Below are positions 27,645 to 35,145 of a DNA stretch of 35,145 bases, one piece after another; within the stretch, counting starts at the first letter, position 1, and every line of letters begins with the position of its first letter. The notes under the pieces were generated by a model, which ran no database searches, was not told the origin of the DNA, and saw only the letters and a list, made by a program, of their open reading frames with translations. Position numbers and translations under genes: made by a program. This stretch comes from Burkholderiaceae bacterium (GTDB lineage: Bacteria > Pseudomonadota > Gammaproteobacteria > Burkholderiales > Burkholderiaceae), in assembly GCA_028871175.1 (NCBI GenBank), contig JAGWNU010000016.1, positions 1 through 35,145 of the forward strand. The letters run 5' to 3'.

Positions 27645-29780
27645 ATGCCGCCGAAATCTCGACGAGAGGGCCTTCGCCTGTCTCTGGTTGTCCTTGGAAC
27701 GCTGCCGTTTGCCCAGGTGGCAACTGCCGCAGACGCCGCCGTAGCTGCCGCAGACGCCGGCACACTTCCGACTGCCACCGTCAAGGGCACGCGCAACACC
27801 ACCAGCTACGACACGCCAATCGCCAACACGGCCACGAAGATTCCCGTGCCGCTGCGCGAGATTCCCCAATCGGTGAACGTCGTGCCGCGCGCGATCATCC
27901 AGGACCAGGGGGCGCTGTCGATCAACGATGCGCTGCGCAACGTGCCGGGCGTGTCGGCCTCGCTGGGCGATGCACAGCGCGACCAGGTGACCATCCGTGG
28001 CTTCTCGTCGATCAACGACCAGTACGTCGACGGATTGCGTGATGATTCGCTGTACTTCCGCGATCTGTCGAACATCGAGCGTATCGAGGTATTGAAGGGC
28101 CCCGCGGCTGTGCTGTACGGGCGCGGCTCGTCGGGCGGCATCATCAACCGCGTCACGAAGAAGCCGCTTGCCACGCCGCTGGCCGAAGTCGGCGTGCTGG
28201 TCGGCAGCGAGGGCCAGAAGCGCGCCGAGTTCGACCTGAACACCTCGATCAACGATGACGCCATCCGCGCACGCATCACGGGTGCGGTGGAAGATTCGGG
28301 CGGCTTCCGCAACGATTACTTCCTGCGCCGCCAGGCGATCTCGCCGTCGTTCATGTTCAACCTGTCGCCCGACACCAAGCTGACGGTGCAGTTTGACTAC
28401 CTGCACGACAAGCGCATCGCCGACCAGGGCGTTCCTTCGTACCACGGCCGCCCTGTCGACGTGCCGATCGAAACACGCTACGGCTCCGCCAATGCCGGCG
28501 CGGGCAATGTCGAATCGACCGTCAGGAGCGTGACCGGCACGCTGGATCACCGCTTCAGTGACACGTGGGCGTTCCACAGCGTGGTGCGCAACTATGAGTA
28601 TTCGCTGGGCCGCAACAACTACACGACGGTGCGCAGCGTCAACGATGGCCCCATCCCGACCGTCACGCTCAACGTCAACCAGCGCAACCGCAGCGACCGC
28701 GGTACCGTCTGGCAGAACGAGCTGACGCAGCGGGCGGAAACCTGGGGCGTCCAGCACACGCTGCTGTACGGCATCGAGCTGGGTTACCAGGACAAGAGCG
28801 ACCGCGTGGCGGCTGCGCCGGGCAGCTTCAACGTCAATCTGTTCAATCCGGTGCTGCCGCTGCTGCCCACGGTGCCTGCCAACGCCGTGCCGACCAACTA
28901 CGGCCTCTCGCACAACGAGACCTATGCCGCGTACGTGCAGGACCTCGTCAAGTTCTCGCCGCAATGGACGGTGCTGGCTGGCCTGCGCTACGAGATCCTC
29001 AAGCAGAGCCGCGACGACCTCACGCCCAAGAATCAGGATCTGTCGCGCACCGACAAGCCGGTCAGCCCGCGCCTGGGCGTGGTCTACCACCCGATCGAGC
29101 CGCTCTCGCTGTATGCCTCGTACAGTCGCTCGTTCCAGCCGCTGGCGGACAGTTTCACGTTCTTCTCCAACAGCGGCGCGCTCGCTCCGCAGTCCACAAC
29201 CAACTACGAGATCGGGGCCAAGTACGATCTGTCGGCCGGTGCAAGCGTGACAGCAGCACTGTTCGACATGAAGCAGACGAACCTCACGGCCGCCGACCCG
29301 GCCACGGGTCTGGGTGTCCCCATCGGTACGCAGCGTACGCGCGGGCTGGAACTTTCGTTCACGGGTGAGATCAGTAAGAAGTGGTCGCTCGTGGCCAGCT
29401 ATGCGTATCTGAATGGCCGCCTCGAGAATCCCTACGACAAGAGCGGCGGCGTGGCCGTCAACGGCAATCAGCCCTCGCTCACGCCGCGTCACAGTGGCGC
29501 CCTGTGGCTCAAGCACGATCTGCCGAACGGTTTCTATGTGGCCGGCGGCGTGCGCGCAGAGGCCGCCCGCTATGCCTCGCAGTACAACCTGACCACACTG
29601 CCAGGCTACATGACCATCGACCTCGGCGCCGGTTATCGCAGCAAGCACGTGGACGTCACGCTCAATCTGCAGAACCTCTTCAACCGGGCTTATTACGTTT
29701 CAGCCCACGGTGCGGCAGAAAACTACAACATGCCAGGAGCACCACGCATGGCGCTGCTTGGCATACGCTACAAGATGTAA
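27645..29780 (+). CDS. TonB-dependent siderophore receptor (FhuA/FcuA-like)
   Basis: A 711-residue outer-membrane receptor. A signal peptide ends ATA at residue 28. The plug domain has [34 protein letters not shown] and [21 protein letters not shown] 22-strand barrel follows, ending [13 protein letters not shown] and GIRYKM. The terminal residue is Met rather than the usual Phe or Trp. The ATG at 27645 is chosen for its GGGAA ribosome site and proper signal peptide; an ATG 60 bp upstream is less suitable. It imports a ferric siderophore, likely hydroxamate- or catecholate-type by subfamily; the ligand is unknown. Transcription should be Fur-controlled through the upstream box. speG follows 50 bp downstream with no terminator between. 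Confidence 0.92.
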   Translation: MPPKSRREGLRLSLVVLGTLPFAQVATAADAAVAAADAGTLPTATVKGTRNTTSYDTPIANTATKIPVPLREIPQSVNVVPRAIIQDQGALSINDALRNVPGVSASLGDAQRDQVTIRGFSSINDQYVDGLRDDSLYFRDLSNIERIEVLKGPAAVLYGRGSSGGIINRVTKKPLATPLAEVGVLVGSEGQKRAEFDLNTSINDDAIRARITGAVEDSGGFRNDYFLRRQAISPSFMFNLSPDTKLTVQFDYLHDKRIADQGVPSYHGRPVDVPIETRYGSANAGAGNVESTVRSVTGTLDHRFSDTWAFHSVVRNYEYSLGRNNYTTVRSVNDGPIPTVTLNVNQRNRSDRGTVWQNELTQRAETWGVQHTLLYGIELGYQDKSDRVAAAPGSFNVNLFNPVLPLLPTVPANAVPTNYGLSHNETYAAYVQDLVKFSPQWTVLAGLRYEILKQSRDDLTPKNQDLSRTDKPVSPRLGVVYHPIEPLSLYASYSRSFQPLADSFTFFSNSGALAPQSTTNYEIGAKYDLSAGASVTAALFDMKQTNLTAADPATGLGVPIGTQRTRGLELSFTGEISKKWSLVASYAYLNGRLENPYDKSGGVAVNGNQPSLTPRHSGALWLKHDLPNGFYVAGGVRAEAARYASQYNLTTLPGYMTIDLGAGYRSKHVDVTLNLQNLFNRAYYVSAHGAAENYNMPGAPRMALLGIRYKM

Positions 29781-29830
29781 GACCCGCGCGTCAGGCAATT
29801 GGCCTCGTGCACATCAAAAGGACAACGACC

Positions 29831-30376
29831 ATGATCGTCGAGAAAGCCCCGAATCTTGCCCTTCGTCCGCTGGAACGCGATGATCTGCGCTTCGTGCACG
29901 AACTGAACAACGACGCGAAGATCATGCGCTACTGGTTCGAAGAACCGTACGAAACATTCACGGAACTGTCGCAACTGTATGACCGCCACGTGCACGACCA
30001 GCGCGAGCGCCGCTTCATCTGCGAAAACACGGAAGGACAGGCCGTCGGCCTGGTCGAGCTGATGGAGCTGAACACCATCCACCGCCGCGGCGAATTCCAG
30101 ATCATCATCGCGCCCGGCTGGCAGGGCCGAGGCTATGCATCCACCGCGACGCGCCTGGCGATCGACTACGCCTTCATGGTGTTGAACCTGCACAAGCTGT
30201 ATCTCGTGGTCGACGTGAAGAACGAAAAGGCGATCCACATCTACGAGAAATGCGGCTTCCAGTGCGAGGGCGAACTGGTTGAAGAGTTCTTCAGCAATGG
30301 CGCCTATCACAACGCCCTGCGCATGTGCGCATTCCAGCGCGACTACGTCGCATCCCAAGGCCGCCGCGCCTTGTGA
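29831..30376 (+). CDS. speG: Spermidine N1-acetyltransferase SpeG
   Basis: A 181-residue GNAT acetyltransferase closely resembling E. coli SpeG along its length: [39 protein letters not shown] and [13 protein letters not shown]. The acetyl-CoA loop is QGRGYA (98-103). It acetylates spermidine or spermine with acetyl-CoA, lowering polyamine toxicity; the E. coli enzyme is an allosteric dodecamer. AAGGA at 29818-29822 precedes the ATG. It lies 50 bp behind the siderophore receptor with no hairpin between, so shared iron-regulated transcription is possible. No polyamine synthesis or uptake genes are nearby. Confidence 0.93.
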   Translation: MIVEKAPNLALRPLERDDLRFVHELNNDAKIMRYWFEEPYETFTELSQLYDRHVHDQRERRFICENTEGQAVGLVELMELNTIHRRGEFQIIIAPGWQGRGYASTATRLAIDYAFMVLNLHKLYLVVDVKNEKAIHIYEKCGFQCEGELVEEFFSNGAYHNALRMCAFQRDYVASQGRRAL

Positions 30377-30380
30377 TGGC

Positions 30381-30403
30381 GCGAGGCGGCCGTCCCGCCT
30401 CGC
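30381..30403. terminator. Hairpin between convergent speG and the ArsR-type gene
   Basis: GCGAGGCGG (30381-30389) pairs perfectly with CCGCCTCGC (30395-30403) across a 5-base loop. It fills almost the whole gap between the two stops. With no T-run it may act as a weak bidirectional terminator or transcription block. Confidence 0.55.
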
Positions 30404-31119
30404 TAGGTGCTCGCCAGCCAGGCGTACAGCGCCTGCCGTCCCGCCTCCGTCATGGCCAGCGCGCGCGAGTGCTTCTGGCGCACGAGCCAGCCCAGCGCGA
30501 TGCACCGCTCGGCCACAGCGGCCCCGAGCGCCCCCGCCAGATGCGGGCGGCGCTCGCTCCAATCCATGCAACCGTAAGCCAGGCGACGGCGTCCCGCGCG
30601 CAGGGCCGGCACGTCGATGCCAATGGCCGCGAATGCGCTCGCTCCCGGCGCTGTTACGTCGTACTCGGCGTGGTTATCACCCTGCGGCACGATCCAGCCA
30701 CGCGCAAGCAGCCGGGCGGAAACGTCCGTACCCAACGCTCCAGCCAGATGGTCGTAGCACAGCCGTGCGGCACGCAGATTCTCCGGCACGGTGGAGCGGC
30801 GCGGGTCGGCTGGCTTTTCCGGCGCCACCACCAGCAGGGATTCAATCAACTCCGCCACGGCGGGTGAGCGCAGGCCGAAGTATTTGTAGCGCCCGCTGGC
30901 GAGCGAGGTGATGAGCGCATCGGCCTCCAGCCGCCGCAGGTGGGCGCTGGCGGTTGCAGGTTCCACGCCCGCTCCATAGGCAAGCTCCTTGGCGGTGAGC
31001 GAGCGGCCCTCCATCAAGAGCAGCAGCATGCGGATGCGGGTCGGGTCTCCGATGGTGGCGGCCAGCCGGCCGATATCGGGCTGCGTGGCCGCCGGTGCGG
31101 CGGTAGGCGATGCGGTCAT
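30403..31119 (-). CDS. ArsR-type winged-helix regulator with long C-terminal domain
   Basis: A 238-residue protein. Residues about 15-85 form an ArsR winged helix (IGDPTRIRMLLLLMEGRSLT, KELAYGAGVEPATASAHLRRL, GRYKYFGL). The remaining 150 residues form a second domain with RAARLCYDHLAGALG and another winged-helix-like stretch near GWLVRQKHSRALAMTEAG. No CxC metal site of classical ArsR/SmtB proteins is present, so metal sensing is unlikely; an organic ligand or redox signal is more plausible. The ATG at 31119 is preferred because the divergent P450 promoter lies immediately upstream. An inverted repeat 12 bp before the start suggests autoregulation together with control of the P450-ABM genes. 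Confidence 0.85.
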   Translation of the reverse strand: MTASPTAAPAATQPDIGRLAATIGDPTRIRMLLLLMEGRSLTAKELAYGAGVEPATASAHLRRLEADALITSLASGRYKYFGLRSPAVAELIESLLVVAPEKPADPRRSTVPENLRAARLCYDHLAGALGTDVSARLLARGWIVPQGDNHAEYDVTAPGASAFAAIGIDVPALRAGRRRLAYGCMDWSERRPHLAGALGAAVAERCIALGWLVRQKHSRALAMTEAGRQALYAWLAST

Positions 31120-31131
31120 GATTCGATGCAG

Positions 31132-31145
31132 GCCAAACTGTTGGC
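31132..31145. promoter_or_regulatory. Inverted repeat, candidate operator of the ArsR-type regulator
   Basis: GCCAA (31132-31136) and TTGGC (31141-31145) form an inverted repeat with a 4-base spacer, directly next to the P450 promoter -35 element and 12 bp upstream of the regulator ATG. Confidence 0.5.
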
Positions 31146-31147
31146 GC

Positions 31148-31176
31148 GTGACAGGCGAACGGGCGGTCCAGACAAT
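31148..31176 (+). promoter_or_regulatory. Candidate sigma70 promoter of the P450 gene
   Basis: GTGACA (31148-31153, 5/6 to TTGACA), a 17-bp spacer and GACAAT (31171-31176, 4/6 to TATAAT). Transcription would start near 31183, about 30 bp before the P450 ATG. Confidence 0.5.
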
Positions 31177-31213
31177 AGGGCCCATCTTACTCCCGCGCCC
31201 CGCCGCTCAAGCC

Positions 31214-32359
31214 ATGCCGACCGCAGCCCTGGACAGCACACTCGCCGCTCCCGCGAACGCGCTGCAAGCCGTGACCCACGCCGACCCGGCGCCCTACTAC
31301 GCTCAACTCGCCGCAACGCGCCCATGCTTCTTCGACGACGCGCTCGGCTGGTGGGTGGCGGCCAGCGCCAGTGCGGTCGATGCCGTGCTGGGCAACGCCG
31401 CATGCCAGGTGCGCCCCGCCGATGAGCCGGTACCCAAGGCCATCGCCGCATCGCCCACCGGCACATTCTTCAGGCGCCTCGCCCGCCAGATCGACGGGCC
31501 GGACCACGATTCCCGCAAGGCCGCTGTCATGCAGGTGCTCGGTCAGCTCGACGTATCCGCTTTGGCCACGCGCGCGCATCAGCAAGCCAGCGCAGCGTGG
31601 AGCGACGCGACGTGCCTCACCGCCGCTCTGCATGCTGACGCCCACTTGCGCATTCCGCTGGCCACCATCGCGCACATCCTGCTTGGCGACGACGCCGACG
31701 CGGCGGCCTGCCAGACCGACATTGCCGCCTATCTGGCCGCGCTCGGCGCCGGCGCCAACGCCGCGGTGGTGGCAGAAGCAGACGCCGCCGTCGCCCGCTT
31801 GCAAGACCGCTTCGCGAACGCACCCCTCGCCAGCGACGGTGATGATGCCGATGTCAGCAACCTCGCAGCCCTGCTCGCACAGACCTACGATGCCTGTGCG
31901 GGTCTGCTCGGCAACTGCATCGTCGCGCTGTCGCGGCATGTGGGGCTGGTGGCGTGCCTGCGCACGCACCCGCAGGCGATCGAGCGGTTCGTGACAGAAG
32001 TCTTGCGCCGCGATGCGCCCGTACAGAACACCCGGCGATTTGTCTCCCGCGACACCGAGCTGGCCGGGCAAGCGCTGCGCCCGGGCGACAGGATCCTCGT
32101 GCTGCTGGCCGCTGCCAACGTCGACGCAGCAGCGAATGCCGACCCGCTGCGCTTCGACATCGACCGCACCCAACCGCGCCTCTGGACATTCGGCGCCGGC
32201 CCGCACCGGTGCCCAGCCGAAGTGCTGGCGACCGTCATCGCACGCGAATCAGTGCAGCATCTGCTGAACCTGCCGAATGTCGACCAGTGGCTCATCGACC
32301 TGGGCGAAGTGGCCTACCGCCCGTCGCCCAACGCACGCATACCCGTATTCCACGCCTGA
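31214..32359 (+). CDS. Atypical cytochrome P450
   Basis: A 381-residue soluble P450, somewhat short for a bacterial enzyme. The heme-ligand region is FGAGPHRCPAE with Cys333; the usual Gly two residues after Cys is Ala. The K-helix ExxR is seen as EVLRR (262-266), followed by RRFVSRDTEL and LRPGDRILVLLAAANVD. The I-helix region (about 223-240, TYDACAGLLGNCIVALSR) lacks the acidic-Thr pair that normally helps oxygen activation. This suggests unusual chemistry, peroxide use or another role. No ferredoxin or reductase gene adjoins it. The ATG at 31214 has no clear ribosome site. An ABM-domain gene follows after 20 bp, and the ArsR-type regulator is divergent. The substrate is unknown. Confidence 0.87.
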   Translation: MPTAALDSTLAAPANALQAVTHADPAPYYAQLAATRPCFFDDALGWWVAASASAVDAVLGNAACQVRPADEPVPKAIAASPTGTFFRRLARQIDGPDHDSRKAAVMQVLGQLDVSALATRAHQQASAAWSDATCLTAALHADAHLRIPLATIAHILLGDDADAAACQTDIAAYLAALGAGANAAVVAEADAAVARLQDRFANAPLASDGDDADVSNLAALLAQTYDACAGLLGNCIVALSRHVGLVACLRTHPQAIERFVTEVLRRDAPVQNTRRFVSRDTELAGQALRPGDRILVLLAAANVDAAANADPLRFDIDRTQPRLWTFGAGPHRCPAEVLATVIARESVQHLLNLPNVDQWLIDLGEVAYRPSPNARIPVFHA

Positions 32360-32379
32360 CGCCACGCAAGGAGCCGCCC

Positions 32380-32724
32380 GTGATCGCCGTCATCTTCGAA
32401 GTCATACCCGCCCCCGGCCAACGCGACGCCTACCTGAACGCCGCCGCCCGGCTGAAGCCGCTGCTCGAGCAGATCGACGGCTTCATTTCCGTCGAGCGCT
32501 TCCAGAGCATCACGGACCCCGACAAGATGCTCTCGCTATCGTTCTTTCGCGATGAAGAGGCCATCAAGGCATGGCGGAACCTCGAGCAGCACCGCCGCGC
32601 ACAGCACTTTGGTCGCGAACATGCCTTTGCAGACTACCGTCTGCGCATTGCGCACGTGATGCGCGACTACGGCCTCAACACGCGCGAAGAGGCACCCGCC
32701 GATAGCCGGGCCGAGCACGCATGA
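32380..32724 (+). CDS. ABM-domain protein (antibiotic biosynthesis monooxygenase / heme-degrading-like fold)
   Basis: A 114-residue dimeric alpha+beta barrel protein. The GTG at 32380 has AAGGAG at 32368-32373. Family-type segments are AVIFEVIPAPGQRDAYL, LEQIDGFISVERFQS and KAWRNLEQHRRAQHFGRE. ABM-fold proteins act as cofactor-free monooxygenases on quinones or polyphenols, or as heme-degrading or stress proteins, and sequence alone does not decide. It is 20 bp downstream of the P450 and almost surely cotranscribed with it, so a shared pathway of oxidative tailoring or detoxification is plausible. Confidence 0.82.
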   Translation: MIAVIFEVIPAPGQRDAYLNAAARLKPLLEQIDGFISVERFQSITDPDKMLSLSFFRDEEAIKAWRNLEQHRRAQHFGREHAFADYRLRIAHVMRDYGLNTREEAPADSRAEHA

Positions 32725-32873
32725 GTCCATACCGACCGGGCCTCGAGCTCTGAACTCAGGCGGTTTCCACTCGGCAGGCATCGCCTTTGCTAAGTCATGC
32801 AGGACCCGCATGAATCCGTGCGCCGCCTCTCCACACCGGCGTGCATGTGCGCAACGATTGCAAAGGAATTGTC

Positions 32874-34028
32874 ATGTCTACCGGAATGCATGAGGCGACG
32901 CGCGAACCGCGAGCCGCACTGGCCAGCACGAGCCGGAACCCCGTGCGCTATGCGGTGGTGGGGGCCGGCTGGATTTCCCAGGCGGCATTCCTGCCGGGCG
33001 TCGCGCAGAGCGGCAACTCGGTGGTCACCGCGCTCGTGACGGGTGACGAGGCCAAGGCAACAGCGCTGGCTGAACGCTATGGCATCACGCACGTGCACGG
33101 CTATGCCGACTATGACCAGTTGCTGACCTCGGGCGACATTGATGCGATCTACCTCGCGCTACCGAACGACATGCACCGGCAGTACGCGCTGCCCGCCCTG
33201 CAGCGCGGCATCCACGTGCTGCTCGAGAAGCCGATGGCCACGAGCGAAGCGGACTGCGAAGCCATGATCGAAGCCGCCCGCCATGGCAACGCCAAACTGA
33301 TGATCGCTTACCGGTTGCATTTCGAGCCCGCCACGCTGGCCGCCATCGAACTGGTTCGCGCCGGCAAGCTGGGGCGCATTCGCGCGTTCTCGGCCATGTT
33401 CAGTCAATCGGTGGCGCCGTCGAACCACCGCGCAAGCCATGGGTATTGGGCAGGCCCCGTGTCGGACATGGGCGTGTACCCGATCAACGCCGTGCGTAAC
33501 GTGTTTGGCGAGGAGCCCATAGAAGTGTCTGCGTGCGGCGTGCGCGACCCCGATCTGCCGTTCAACTTTGACGACACCGTGAGCGTGACCCTACGTTTTG
33601 CCGACCAGCGCATCGCGCAGTTCGTCGTCTGCTACAGCGGAGCGAATATTGATCAATACCGCATCCTCGGCACCAAGGGCGACCTTGAAGTCTCGCCCGG
33701 TTTCATGTTTGGCGTCGGGTTACGGTATCGCCTGACGCTGGACGGCAAGGCCCACGAACAGGTTTTTGATGCCACCGACCAGTTTGGCGGCGAGCTGCAG
33801 TATTTCTCCGATTGCATCCTGCACAACCGCGAACCCGAGCCCAACGGTGAGGAGGGCCTGGCAGATGTGCGCGTGCTGGCGGCCATCGAGCGTGCGCTCG
33901 AATCAGGTCAACCGCAAAACCTGGGGCCATTCCAGCGCCAGGGCCGCATGGAAACCGCGCAGGTGCGCAGGCTGCCGCCCGTGTCCGCACCGGAACTCGT
34001 GGACGCGGCAGAACCCAGCAAGGGATGA
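32874..34028 (+). CDS. Gfo/Idh/MocA-family oxidoreductase (glucose-fructose oxidoreductase-like)
   Basis: A 384-residue NAD(P)-dependent dehydrogenase. The Rossmann motif GAGWISQAAFLPGV starts at residue 30, EKP lies at 118-120 (LLEKPMATS), and GPVSDMGVYPINAVRN matches the family's substrate-domain motif. No Tat or Sec signal is visible, so it is cytoplasmic. AAGGA at 32863-32867 supports the ATG at 32874; the in-frame ATG 33 bp earlier lacks such a site. The substrate is unknown, with sugars typical. It differs clearly from the Gfo/Idh protein at 26286-27386. It is 149 bp downstream of the ABM gene, so membership in that operon is uncertain. Confidence 0.87.
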   Translation: MSTGMHEATREPRAALASTSRNPVRYAVVGAGWISQAAFLPGVAQSGNSVVTALVTGDEAKATALAERYGITHVHGYADYDQLLTSGDIDAIYLALPNDMHRQYALPALQRGIHVLLEKPMATSEADCEAMIEAARHGNAKLMIAYRLHFEPATLAAIELVRAGKLGRIRAFSAMFSQSVAPSNHRASHGYWAGPVSDMGVYPINAVRNVFGEEPIEVSACGVRDPDLPFNFDDTVSVTLRFADQRIAQFVVCYSGANIDQYRILGTKGDLEVSPGFMFGVGLRYRLTLDGKAHEQVFDATDQFGGELQYFSDCILHNREPEPNGEEGLADVRVLAAIERALESGQPQNLGPFQRQGRMETAQVRRLPPVSAPELVDAAEPSKG

Positions 34029-34043
34029 GGCCAGAAACAGAAA

Positions 34044-34065
34044 CGCCCGCAACGAACGGCGGGCG
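34044..34065 (-). terminator. Rho-independent terminator of the small membrane-protein gene
   Basis: CGCCCGC (34044-34050) pairs with GCGGGCG (34059-34065) over an 8-base loop. On the minus strand it is followed by TTTCTGTTTCTG, so it serves the gene at 34075-34368. It may also stop the convergent oxidoreductase transcript. Confidence 0.72.
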
Positions 34066-34074
34066 GGCACGGAT

Positions 34075-34368
34075 TTACAACTTGATGTGCTGCACGGCAT
34101 CGCGCATGCGCAGCCGCGTGGAGACATCGGAATTGGATTGACTGGAACCGTCGGTATCCATGGCGTTGTCGCAGCGCCATTCGGTGGCTTCACCGTTGTC
34201 GGTGAGCGCACAGACGCGGTGGGTCCAACGGTCCCACACAAACACGTCACTGCCGGCCTCGCCAGAAAGTAGCGGCTCGAAGCGGTACATCCACAAGTAC
34301 CCAAGACCCAGCAGGGTGAACACCAGGATCGCCATCCAGGACGCTTTGATTCGGCGTCGCATCTTCAT
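34075..34368 (-). CDS. Small membrane-anchored protein of unknown function
   Basis: A 97-residue protein. A basic N-terminus (MKMRRRIK) and one hydrophobic helix (about 11-28) are followed by a soluble, presumably periplasmic domain of about 65 residues. That domain has two cysteines (RVCALTDN and WRCDNAMD) that could form a disulfide, and a Ser/Asp-rich stretch. The ATG at 34368 has AGGAG just upstream, so the longer open frame to 34455 is not used. I do not recognise a family. It stands alone, with its own terminator, upstream of no obvious partner. Confidence 0.7.
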   Translation of the reverse strand: MKMRRRIKASWMAILVFTLLGLGYLWMYRFEPLLSGEAGSDVFVWDRWTHRVCALTDNGEATEWRCDNAMDTDGSSQSNSDVSTRLRMRDAVQHIKL

Positions 34369-34509
34369 TTCTCCTCGTGGAGCCACTGCGCCGGACGCCG
34401 CGGACAGTGCGTCGTCAAGCCAGAAGCGCGAAGCTCCAGGCCCAAATCGTATCATGCGGCGCTTCGGTCGCCCGTCGCCTCGACTGGTGGCGAAGCGGCT
34501 GCAGCAAGC

Positions 34510-35145
34510 TCAGTTGAAGACGTCCTGGCGGTAACGGCCGGACTGCATCTGCGCCGTCAGCCAGTCCGATGCGCAAGCCAGATCACTGCCGTAGCGCGCC
34601 TGATGCATGCGGATGAGCGTATCGCGCACGGCAGGTGCCATGGCACGTCCGTCGCCGCACACATATAGCGTGGCGCCAGCATCGAACGCTGCCCAGACCG
34701 CTTCACGCGCCTCCCACAAGGCATGCTGAACAAAACGATGGGGATGGCCGTCCACGCACGAGTAGGCCGGGAAGATCCTCACCACGCCGGCATCTTCCCA
34801 GCGGCGCAGCGTGTCGCGGTAGAGAAAGTCGTGATCCGGGTGACGGCAACCGAAGCACAGCAGCGAGGTGGCGACAGACTCGCCGGCAGCCTGCTGCGCG
34901 GCACGCTCTTCCAGAAACCCGCGGAACGGCGCAATGCCGGTACCGGCACCGATCAGTACCATCGGCTTGCTGGCGTCGTGGTCGGGGGCAAATGGCGGAT
35001 TGGGCGTCCGGACGGTGGCAGCGATCTCCGCGCCGGGAGGCAACTGCCTCAGATAATTCGACGCCGTGCCGCGATACGTTCCGTTACCCGACCATGCCGG
35101 CCCTGACACCGTCCCGACAGACAGCGCCGCAACGCCTGGAGACAC
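34510..35145 (-). CDS. CYP102-like P450 reductase or NADPH-dependent flavoprotein, C-terminal part (5' end outside window)
   Basis: 212 codons of a minus-strand gene that continues beyond the window. It is the C-terminal FAD/NADPH-binding half of a diflavin reductase: GNGTYRGTASNYLRQLPPG, the FNR motif GAGTGIAPFRGFLEER, FGCRHPDHDFLYRDTL, YVCGDGRAMAPAVRDTL and a GRYRQDVFN end. These match the reductase domain of CYP102A enzymes such as P450 BM3 (SGYGEYKGIASNYL, GPGTGVAPFRGF, GRYAKDVW), so I expect a self-sufficient fatty-acid hydroxylase. A sulfite-reductase or stand-alone reductase is the alternative. The GTG at the window edge is an internal Val codon, not a start. Confidence 0.82.
   Translation of the reverse strand: MSPGVAALSVGTVSGPAWSGNGTYRGTASNYLRQLPPGAEIAATVRTPNPPFAPDHDASKPMVLIGAGTGIAPFRGFLEERAAQQAAGESVATSLLCFGCRHPDHDFLYRDTLRRWEDAGVVRIFPAYSCVDGHPHRFVQHALWEAREAVWAAFDAGATLYVCGDGRAMAPAVRDTLIRMHQARYGSDLACASDWLTAQMQSGRYRQDVFN

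Noticed and set aside
27453..29648. 731-codon minus-strand frame opposite the TonB receptor
   Set aside because: Shadow of the receptor gene; it would also run through the Fur box and promoter region.

Overview
The window looks like chromosomal or megaplasmid DNA of a high-GC betaproteobacterium in the Burkholderiales, most likely Ralstonia or a close relative. I base this on base composition, the density of GC-rich overlapping frames, and protein families typical of that group: DUF6496, the DUF2282/DUF692/DUF2063/DoxX operon, patatin-DUF3734, CbbBc-type FdhF/YdeP and a CYP102-type reductase. This is an inference from recalled family resemblance, not from a search. I see no tRNA or rRNA gene, CRISPR array, insertion sequence, phage gene or origin. 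Genes are packed tightly and most gaps are under 260 bp.

Left part (1-9960), metal and envelope stress. After the end of a basic DUF6496 protein comes a four-gene bufferin-type operon (632-3038): a secreted Cys4 precursor, an MNIO (DUF692) maturase, a DUF2063 partner and a DoxX membrane protein. This is the same gene order as gigPABT of Cupriavidus metallidurans. A BON-domain lipoprotein follows, then a CzcCBA-like heavy-metal RND efflux operon (3779-9391) and an orphan Hpt phosphotransfer protein.

Middle part (10201-18153). An OFA-family MFS carrier, a molybdopterin oxidoreductase of the FdhF/YdeP (CbbBc) type, an 81-residue winged-helix-like protein and FdhD read as one formate/oxalate-related operon. 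The last three genes are coupled by overlapping stop and start codons. A Kup potassium transporter lies on the other strand. Beyond a 351-bp divergent region are a CspA-like protein and a small protein that resembles only the C-terminal half of a cold-shock domain.

Amino-acid block (18229-22638). mmsA and an omega-amino-acid:pyruvate aminotransferase form a minus-strand operon, divergent from a MocR-type regulator. Together they suit catabolism of beta-alanine or a similar omega-amino acid to an acyl-CoA. Next come a patatin-DUF3734 hydrolase, and a CPA1 Na+/H+ antiporter coupled to a Gfo/Idh oxidoreductase by a GTGA overlap.

Right part (27530-35145). A strong Fur box precedes a TonB-dependent siderophore receptor that is followed closely by speG. 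A long ArsR-type regulator is divergent from a cytochrome P450 plus ABM-domain gene pair, with an inverted repeat and a good promoter between them. A second Gfo/Idh protein, a small membrane-anchored protein and the C-terminal reductase part of a CYP102-like flavoprotein complete the window.

The items most worth following up are the bufferin operon beside the RND pump, the P450/ABM/ArsR module with an atypical P450, the small winged-helix protein inside the formate operon, the Fur-box receptor-speG pair, and the half cold-shock protein.
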